Below are positions 56,931 to 64,000 of a stretch of 64,000 nucleotides of DNA, one piece after another (the stretch's first letter is position 1; each line of letters opens with the position of its first letter). The notes beneath the pieces are model-generated. The model saw only the letters and a program-made list of their open reading frames with translations, made no database searches and was not told the DNA's origin. Source of the stretch: Rhyacophila brunnea (Eukaryota > Arthropoda > Insecta > Trichoptera > Rhyacophilidae); NCBI GenBank assembly GCA_022495005.1, contig JAGYXB010000825.1, positions 6,200,001 to 6,264,000 on the forward strand, in the 5' to 3' direction. The translations under genes were made by a program, and so were the position numbers.

Positions 56931-59408
56931 TGCAGGATCCCATAGACTTGTCGTATACATAATATGCGGAACGCATTCTGACAATTGGAATAGGTTTTAG
57001 GGGTCACCAAGATATATAATGTCGATGTTGCCAGGCGATATTAGTGGTCATTTTTTTTTATTGAGGTTTTAATTTTTTTTCTTATAACCCACCAAAAATT
57101 GTTCTGAGTTCTTCAATAAAACCAATACGGGATCAGGGATTGATTGAAAATGCAATAATTGTACCATGCCATCGGCATGGTTGTAGAACGGTCCGTCCCG
57201 TTTAAAAAAATTAAAATAGCGGGTAGTGAAATGTGTTCAAAATTATCGGTTCTTAGGACCCTTCTTGGCTTAAATTATTTTATTTAGTAGCATTTTTGTA
57301 TATAATCACCTAAATTGGTTTCTTTACTATATCTATGCATATGACATTCGTTTTAGTATTATGGTTAATCCAGAAACAGTGTAGGTTGTATATATAGGTA
57401 GGTGAATAAATGAAATAACGATAACCACTAACCACACTAAGTACCTACATATTTATTAAAAAAAAAGAAACAACAAGTCAAGTGTTCAAACTCCTTTAAG
57501 TATCATGATCACAGTTTTTACAAACACTACTTACACATTTGCACAATGATATACATGTCAAAGCCGATTTCTTATAACTACGTGATAATGTACGGCAGTT
57601 AGAATTACATTTGCATGGTTTAATTAAATAATTTGGTAGAGGTTCATTCGTCATTTGTCTTGGATACGAATTATTTTCTCGTAACTCATAGTCAAGTTGT
57701 AGGACATCAAGAGGCTCAAATAGTGGAACATATGAGCTTTCCCGTAAATAAACTTATGCTGAAGGCTTTAAACAGTGTAAATACAATGAATCATATGTGC
57801 CTATCACTCTTGACAAATTTAAACTAAATTCAATATTTTGGGAAATAAATTTATGCCGAAGCTCATTCGCTATTGGTTTTTGTTTATATAATAAGTAAGT
57901 GCAAACTTTTTCCAGGTCTTGAAACTGCTGTGGTCTCCAATAAACCATTTCCTAAATCTGAAAGTGCATCCTGAACAAAACTCGTTGACGAGATGGTTAA
58001 AGCTTGTTTATTTGTACATATGCAGTCACTAGTGGTGTCGCAGCCGGTTAAACAATGTAATGCTGGTATAATATTACAAATATTTTCGCCAAGAGGTTCA
58101 GCTGCCAATTGGCATTCTAAAACATGGAATTTCTTCTGAGATCCCTCAAACCATAATCCATGGCAACCAATCGTTGCAAGTTTATTCCAGAAATGAATGC
58201 CTAAAATTAAAACATCTGTATCGGGACTGTGATAATCTCCAAATTTTGCATTTTTACAGCATGAAATATATGACAGAACATTCTAGACTCCAGAGTCTGC
58301 TTCTAAATGATTTTGATTTTAAATCAATGGCGTCAGTGAAAATTGACCCCTGCAATTTAAACCATTGTGTGGGGTCGTCAAATCCACCACAATGTACAGC
58401 TCACTTTTTCCGTTGATTTTTGCAAATGTGGGAGCATTTTTGCAAATACATTTAACAAGCTGTAATTTATTTTGAGGGCTCACAAAAAAACTTTGCAATT
58501 AATCCACCACATACCTACTACATACACTAAGGGACAATCTCCAAGGCTTAGATATTATAAGCATTTACACTGTTTAAGGGCTGCAGCACAAGTTTATTTA
58601 TGGAAAAGCTCATATGATCCACTATTGAGCCTATTGATTTCCTACAACTTCTAACAATTATGAGAAAATAATTTGTATCCAAGACAAATGACGAATGAAC
58701 CTCTGCCAAATTATTTGGTTAAACCATGCAAATGTAATTCTGACTGCCGTACATTATCACGTAGTTATAAGAAATCGGCTTTGACACGAATATCATTGTG
58801 CAAATGTGTAAGTATTGTTTGTAAAAACTGTGATCATGATACCTAAAGCAGTTTGAACACTTGACTTCTTGTTTCTTTTTTTTAATAAATGTGTAGGTAC
58901 TTAGTGTGGTTAGTGGTTATCGTTATTTCATTTATTCACCTACCTATATATGCAACCAACACTGTTTCTGGATTAACCATAATACTAAAACGAATGTCAT
59001 ATGCATAGATATAGTAAAGAAACCAATTTAGGTGATTATATACAAAAATGCTACTAAATAATATAATTTAAGCCAAGAAGGGTCCTAAGAATCGATAATT
59101 TTGAACACATTTCACTACCCGCTATTTTTATTTTTTCAAACGGGACGGACCGTTCTACGACCATGGTACCATGGTACAATTATTGCATTTTCAATCAATC
59201 CCTGATCCCGTCTTGGTTTTATTGAAGAACTCAGAACAATTTTTGGTGGGTTATAAGAAAAAAAATTAAAACCTCAATAAAAAAAAATTGACCACTAATA
59301 TCGCCTGGCAACATCGACATTATATATCTTGGTGACCCCTAAAACCTATTCCAATTGTCAGAATGCGTTCCGCATATTATGTATACGAAAAGTCTATGGG
59401 ATCCTGCA
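56931..59408 (-). mobile_element. Academ-like foldback transposon with about 850-bp arms
   Basis: Outer ends TGCAGGATCCCATAGACTTG and complement (TGCAGGATCCCATAGACTTT). The left arm 56,931 to about 57,785 and the right arm about 58,559 to 59,408 are inverted copies. The 773-bp centre codes on the minus strand for an XPG/FEN1-like nuclease piece. XPG nuclease domains are the hallmark of Academ transposons. The related short element at 39,458 has a true terminal repeat of only about 60 bp and a 3-bp GAC duplication, so the long arms here are a secondary inversion-duplication. No duplication is visible at these outer ends. Confidence 0.7.
57560..58270 (-). pseudogene. Academ-like protein fragment: XPG-type core and Cys-rich tail
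   Basis: Reading minus: CKNAKFGDYHSPDTDVLILG, then GLWFEGSQKKFHVLECQLAA, EPLGENICNIIPALHCLTGC and DTTS. The DTDV and GCDTTS motifs parallel acidic sites of XPG/FEN1 nucleases (GCDY in FEN1). The frame shifts near 57,900 and goes on with YLLYKQKPIANELRHKF, then REN-NSYPRQMTNEPLPNYL and a cysteine-rich end PCKCNSNCRTLS...CISLCKC...CKNC. The N-terminal part of the protein is missing. The tail part lies in the left arm, so it exists again, inverted, in the right arm (about 58,590-58,850). Confidence 0.65.
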
Positions 59409-59496
59409 CGCGCTTGCTTTAGTTTGAAAGCTTATTACGCATCGCGTCGACCGTCTACAGTTGTACGTCAATTAGTTTTCAATATTACACGGGAAC

Positions 59497-59659
59497 CACT
59501 GTTGCAATATTTTTGTAAAGCTGACTAATACAAACCTGTAAAATTATAGTATTTAAAAAAATCTATAGTGCACATGACATATCTCGTTTTGATCTAAAAT
59601 TATAGTATAATAATATATTATTATACAATTTTTACGGAATCATTCGGTTGGAAACACTG
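59497..59659. mobile_element. hAT-type MITE family N, degraded copy
   Basis: Left CACTGTTGCAATATTTTTGT, right CGGTTGGAAACACTG, interior AAAATTATAGTAT. Together with the next 90 bases it parallels 12,268-12,570. Flanks do not match. Confidence 0.6.
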
Positions 59660-59789
59660 ACGTGACGTTGAAAAGACGTCCATGTGCGATGGATTTAGGT
59701 ACTTGCACTTTCATCACTAAAAACGGCTATTTTGAAACCGATTTGAAGAAGAATGTTGTTAGTTGTGAGCAATTACTCCCAATAATGGC

Positions 59790-59872
59790 CGTTGAACCGG
59801 TGGTTTAATGGATATAGCTATCGTCCGGAAAGTGAAAGACGTGAGTTCAAATTCTACTCGCTTTCACAGAAG
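59790..59872 (+). repeat. tRNA-like sequence, likely SINE head
   Basis: ACCGGTGGTTTAATGGATAT resembles an A box and GAGTTCAAATTCTACTC a B box about 35 bases on. Stems do not close into a full tRNA. Confidence 0.4.
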
Positions 59873-60167
59873 CCTCCATCTGTCAGAAGAAGGATTTCTT
59901 CAACATGTTTGAATTGAACTTGACTCAAATATAAAATATAATTAGTTCCTACTTCAATATAGCATAGAAATCTAGCTTCAACAACAAATATATCAAAGTA
60001 AACATTAGTAAAAAAGTCAAAATCAAAATCACTCATCATTAGCAAAGCAAATCTCAATATTTATATGTAATAAAGAACCTCCTTGTAGACTTTTAAAACA
60101 AAGCAAGGGCATACAAAATGTGCACATGGTATTTTACGTCCTCATACTTGACACTCTATCATAGCAC

Positions 60168-60450
60168 AGGGTTAGCTAACCTTTTTATGTACCCACGGGT
60201 GCCAAAATTTCCCAAATATTATTTTTCAACTGTCGCGTACCGAGCGGTTTTTCATGGAGAAAAATATAGTTTTTAAGAATCCTATTAAAAATAATAGTGT
60301 TCTAGAATCTAGATATCACCCACAGAACATATAGATTTATCACTTTTTTCAATTACACCATACATTTCTGTCCACCAATTTTGTAACTGTCTGCCAGAAT
60401 TACTACTACTAGCATCACCAAATTTTCGTTCCTTATTTGGTGCCATTTTT
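60168..60450 (-). pseudogene. hAT transposase N-terminal (BED-finger side) fragment
   Basis: On the minus strand: MAPNKERKFGDASSSNSGRQ, then LQNWWTEMYGVIEKSDKSIC, SVGDI, stop. This resembles the N-terminal lead into the BED zinc finger of ZBED/GTF2IRD2-like hAT transposases (W-T-E-x-Y-x-x-x-E-x-x-x-K-x-x-C). The hAT-like terminus CAGGGTTAGCTAACCTTTTT lies at 60,166 on the plus strand. The other end was not found. Confidence 0.65.
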
Positions 60451-60702
60451 TGTAGATATACATAGAATGATTTTTAATATATTAATTAGTTTGGTTATTT
60501 ACGCACAAATTGATATCAGAATTGCTCCGATCTCTCTCATTCTCTCCCTACAGTAGCCTCAAGCATTGTAAATCGATCAACATTAGAGGATCGCGGCGCG
60601 GCATTCTCCGCCACCTAATAAGGTTAGTGCGATAATATTACATGTGACGCATACAGTCTAAAGACCGACCTATGCAATTATATATTTACATTAAACGTAA
60701 TG

Positions 60703-61138
60703 AACATACATAATTTTGAAAAACACTTTTTGAGAGAGTATATTATAACCAACAGAAAAAATCTTTTTTGAAAAAGTAAGCCACCCCGACGGGGAATCGA
60801 ACCCTGTATCTCCCGGGTTTACGCCCCATCCGTCGCATTTACCAATATGCTACGCAGTGACATACTAATTGCGACAAATTTTAACTGTTGGTCAATTTTA
60901 ATACCTACTCATCAGCGCTCTTCCAAATCAAGCTACTTTGGCAATCGATTTTTGTTTCTTAAATCAAAGTAGATACCTATAACTTCGATTACTAACCGAC
61001 GTCGTGGATTTCTCCAATATTTTTTATGATGTAACTTGAACGTATCATTCTAATTATTGAACATGTATGTATGTTCAATACTTGGAATGATACATTCTTA
61101 AATCTTGTGAATTATTCGTTGAATAAAAGAAATAGTTA
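60703..61138 (-). repeat. Dispersed repeat S4, uninterrupted copy with 13-bp direct flanks
   Basis: Reverse complement of the S4 copy at 9,917-12,224, without the Helitron. Both sides carry ATTAAACGTAATG (60,690-60,702 and 61,139-61,151), a 13-bp duplication of the kind made by retroposition. The tRNA-like box (B box GGTTCGATTCCCC on the minus strand, about 60,780-60,865) is in the 3' half of the repeat, not at its head. Confidence 0.78.
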
Positions 61139-61224
61139 ATTAAACGTAATGCTTATTTTTGAAAAGTATTTACCTGTTTTTTTTATACAATGCGATCCGT
61201 CATTTATTATTATTATAGGTATTT

Positions 61225-61300
61225 TTTATCTCTTCACAGAGTGCCATGCAAAATCGTCTCGCGTGCCATGGGTTCGCAACCATTGCCATTGTACATCACA
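61225..61300. mobile_element. hAT end fragment
   Basis: The complement reads CAATGGTTGCGAACCCATGG followed by CACGCGAGACG and GCATGGCAC, a common hAT terminus type. Part of a 70-residue open frame at 61,190-61,402 overlaps it, so I do not call that frame a gene. Confidence 0.5.
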
Positions 61301-62219
61301 GCAAAGAGGCAACAAAGTGACCAATTGCCACCGGTCTCATTTGACATTCCAGTCATACCCGAACACTTACACAATCTCAATTCACCAACATACGAACAAT
61401 GATTAAGTATTATCATTAAAATGCCTTCGGCCTTCTTCTGTATTGGCACTTACGCTAGCCGTAGTCTCGTGTTCATTGACTCTTCAATCTGCATCTCAAA
61501 TCATATCATAACAATTAACCGATTGCGCAAGGCATTATTAGTAAACTCATTGTAACAAGAGTCTAGTCATCTGATGATCTAGTAGCCTACATTAATTAAA
61601 ACTTCATTCCCGCTGGTCGTTTTTATCAGTTTTTGGCGAATGTAAATGATTCCTCAAACGTTTAAAATGACTAGCAATCGGGGAACACAGAATTAATGGG
61701 AACTGAAATACCTAATACTCAAATGACATTGGCAGATTGCGTCTGGCCCGATCGTCTGCCATGATTGTCAAAATCTATTATCTATGGTTTTCCGGGATTG
61801 TGAGCGATCGTGAGCAAATTGGAACAAATTCTATTTTCGTCTGTCACGATCCATTCGTTAGCAAGCGAAGATTGCCGAGAACGTACGAAAATATCCGAAC
61901 ACGCGCCCGCTAGGTTTGACATCTGAGTTTTGACGTAAAATTGCGCGGGAAAACTGTTCAGTGTAGCCATCAATCTAACGAAGAAATAGTTTTCGGTCAG
62001 CCTATATTTTTAATAATAGCAACACTATGTTTATTGAAAACCAATCAAAAGCAAGGACCAACGCGTTCGAATCGTTTCGTGTAATAATTGTAAATAGTGT
62101 AAAGACGTTGGTCACGATGGTCGGCGTGGATCGTTGGATCTAGTTCACCGTGAAATGTTATATCGTAAATATATGGTCGTATATTAAAGACCGTCCAACC
62201 TCTCCGGGTCGTATATATA

Positions 62220-62480
62220 GTACTGAGATAAAAACTCGTGTCTAAATAAAACACGGTTCTTGTCGGTTTACAGGAAGCCAGCGGCTACTTACGGGATTAT
62301 TTGTTAGGTTAGGTTTTCATTGTTGAATTCATGAATTTTGCCAATATCGGCCATGACAATGTTCCACGAACAACGCGTAATTTCTTCATCTCTTTCCGAT
62401 AAGAAAGCTCATGGCGAACTGTGCTACGGTGGAATGTAATACGTATAATTTACATGTAACCTCATTCAATATTGGTATAT
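62220..62480 (+). repeat. Dispersed repeat H, copy 3
   Basis: Shares TGTCTAAATAAAACACGGTT, TTTACAGGAAGCCAGC, GGATTATTTGTTAGGTTAGG, GAATTCATGAATTTTGCCAA and ATAAGAAAGCTCA with 13,800-14,090. No coding sequence. Confidence 0.65.
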
Positions 62481-63385
62481 TTGAAGGTTGCAACACACAC
62501 TATTTCACGTCTATAATGTATGTTTCATTTTCGTATAACACTCACACATTCAAAACCCTGCTTCAAAATGTAGTGCATTGGGGGGTATAGCTTATCTGAA
62601 TTATATTATTATTATTATATTATAATTATTAATCTGTTCTGTGATAGCAACCCTTTGGACTGTTGAATAATACACGTTGGTATGTGAGATGAACAGAAAA
62701 GATCTGTAATGAAATGTAACTTGAGAAAATGCGATGCCAATCTAGGTACTATGTGCCATATCCGTTATCGGACGTCGAGGATGATTTTTACTATTTTTCT
62801 CCCGTCTGTCGCTGCCAGGAAGGCAATTTTTGTAACTAAGTTATTCAAGCAGCCTGCTTCGATTTTGTATGAGAAATTTAATTTCCGATTCGATTTTTAT
62901 AACCGCATCTAAAAGCGGCGGAGGCTTTTGAGTTTCACACGCTTCCCCGGTAGAGGCGCTAGTTTGTCGCTGGCGGTCGTCGAAAATGAAAATAATTAAA
63001 TTAAGTGCAATGGCGTCATAACTAAAATCTGGATTACTATTTACTGACGCCATCTATAAATCATGACAGTAATATTTTAAATTAAAAATCTAGCACATTA
63101 AGAGCACTAACCCATCCATCCATCAATTAAAAGATGTGTTTTCATTTCCCACTCTGTCCAATTTTCTTCAAGATTTTTTTCGAATGATGTATGCTTTTGA
63201 GTTGAACCTGTTCCAATTGATTTATATTCAATGAACTTTGTCGTATTTGAAAATTTTGTCTTAAGTAATTGGATAAAAAATAGTTTAATTGAACAAAAAA
63301 AAAAAAACATCTCTTGTCAAAACAATCTGTTCAATGTGGTTATAATATTATCCATAATTCAAGTAGGTGTTTTCAAAAATACAAA

Positions 63386-63524
63386 AATCGCTAAATAATT
63401 TTACCTCTAACACCATCTGGAAAATGCTTCTATAGTGTCACATTTGCCTTTAACCTTAGCGATAGGTAGGGGGCCCGCCAAAGATTCTAGCATGGGGGCC
63501 CGTTTCAGGATGTGGGGGCCATGC
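63386..63524. mobile_element. MITE family G, 3' part
   Basis: CTTAGCGATAGGTAGGGGGC to TTCAGGATGTGGGGGCCATG matches the right ends at 4,416 and 53,326. The left half is missing. Confidence 0.68.
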
Positions 63525-63714
63525 TAATGATACACGCATAAACACCACACTCAACGGTGTTGAATGACTTTCAACCTCACCCACCATTACTATTGCATGG
63601 TTATATCATTATTAGAATCGGCACTATAATCGAACGTGGATCTGCATCACTTTTACGAAACGTATCCAGTTCATTCTGCCTGCCGCAAGCTCCATCTTCT
63701 ACGGTTATAGTATT

Positions 63715-63895
63715 ATATATATGTCATCAGTCGGGGTCGATCCACTGCTGGATGAAGACCTCTCCTAGCTCAATCCATTCTTATCGGTTCCGAGTTTTTC
63801 GCTGCCACGTACATCCATCAGACTTTATGAGTACGTCTATCCGGCGGGTTTTAGGGCGTCCCTGTTTAGTTACCACTTTTTGACGGTTGTTCAAT
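63715..63895 (-). pseudogene. RTE-type LINE 3' end, copy 4 (minus)
   Basis: The complement reads GGAGAGGTCTTCATCCAGCA then GTGGATCG, the same 3' landmark as the other RTE ends (EVFIQQWI), with WQRKTRN-like and GRPKTR-like pieces upstream. Decayed and cut by the window's last kilobase. Confidence 0.65.
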
Positions 63896-64000
63896 GCAAT
63901 TTCATTTGCTTAGCGACATCTGTCATACCCCCTATTCTTCACTGATTTCTTTCGTATCTTCAAAAGTGACCCCCCATTGTGTCTTAAGCGTAAAGTTTTC

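Larger units (their letters stand above)
35842..64000 (+). other. Probable Sbf intron 3, at least 28 kb, no further exon recognised
   Basis: The next expected Sbf segment (LVLVSRLYYPEIFR-like) was not found on the plus strand. The region is a dense mosaic of transposons annotated separately. Unassigned stretches include 36,868-37,327, 40,091-41,321, 45,079-45,650, 46,255-46,889, 47,559-48,360, 49,671-50,302, 51,141-52,244, 53,327-54,438, 55,014-55,439, 55,561-56,930, 61,301-62,219 and 62,481-63,385. An alternative reading is that Sbf continues elsewhere because of rearrangement or assembly error. Confidence 0.55.

Noticed and set aside
60780..60865. tRNA gene on the minus strand
   Set aside because: A and B boxes are present but the unit is part of a dispersed repeat with a second copy at 12,067, and I cannot draw a complete cloverleaf.
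61190..61402. 70-residue frame ending LHNLNSPTYEQ as a gene or last exon
   Set aside because: Its first half overlaps a hAT terminus, and no family match or splice partner was found. The second half (about 61,305-61,400) looks protein-like but could not be supported.
63720..63883. C-terminal part of a plus-strand frame reading IHCWMKTSPSSIHSYRFRVF
   Set aside because: It is the antisense of the RTE 3' end; the same antisense reading appears at 981-1,238.

Overview
This window is nuclear DNA from an animal, most likely an insect. It is AT-rich and intron-rich, with GT-AG spliced exons of two conserved eukaryotic membrane-traffic genes, and it is saturated with transposable elements. I could not narrow the organism below arthropod/insect with confidence. 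There is no bacterial operon structure, CRISPR array, rRNA or convincing functional tRNA gene.

Two host genes are supported. On the minus strand (7,014-14,374) four exons encode a complete 234-residue Rab33-type small GTPase. On the plus strand three exons (17,215-17,269; 31,170-31,255; 35,686-35,841) encode the first 99 residues of SBF/MTMR5/MTMR13 (Sbf), a DENN-domain myotubularin-like pseudophosphatase. The two genes are head to head, with about 2.8 kb between start codons. The rest of the window (35,842-64,000) shows no recognisable next Sbf exon and probably lies in a very long third intron. Both genes belong to the Rab/phosphoinositide trafficking world: Rab33 is a Golgi/autophagy GTPase and SBF proteins are DENN-type Rab exchange factors. 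A direct functional link is only an inference.

Nearly everything else is mobile DNA. 1-6 kb: RTE-type LINE 3' ends, a SINE head and several MITEs. 7-14 kb: Rab33, with a mariner in intron 3 and a Helitron remnant plus a tRNA-like repeat in intron 2. 14-17 kb: the intergenic region, with one hAT MITE and an unexplained hydrophobic reading frame that stops 32 bp before the Sbf start. 17-36 kb: the Sbf introns, with many hAT elements carrying exact 8-bp target duplications, TA-flanked MITEs, SINEs and a three-level nest at 29-30.7 kb. 36-64 kb: more of the same families, plus a 2.5-kb foldback element (56.9-59.4 kb) that carries an XPG/FEN1-like nuclease fragment and resembles Academ transposons.

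The observations I rate highest are the Rab33 protein whose G4 and G5 guanine-recognition motifs depart from consensus (TQCD for NKxD, SAQ for SAK), and the Academ-like foldback whose own 3' coding end is duplicated in inverted orientation at both ends. The upstream hydrophobic reading frame before Sbf and several nested insertions with readable empty sites in sister copies come next.
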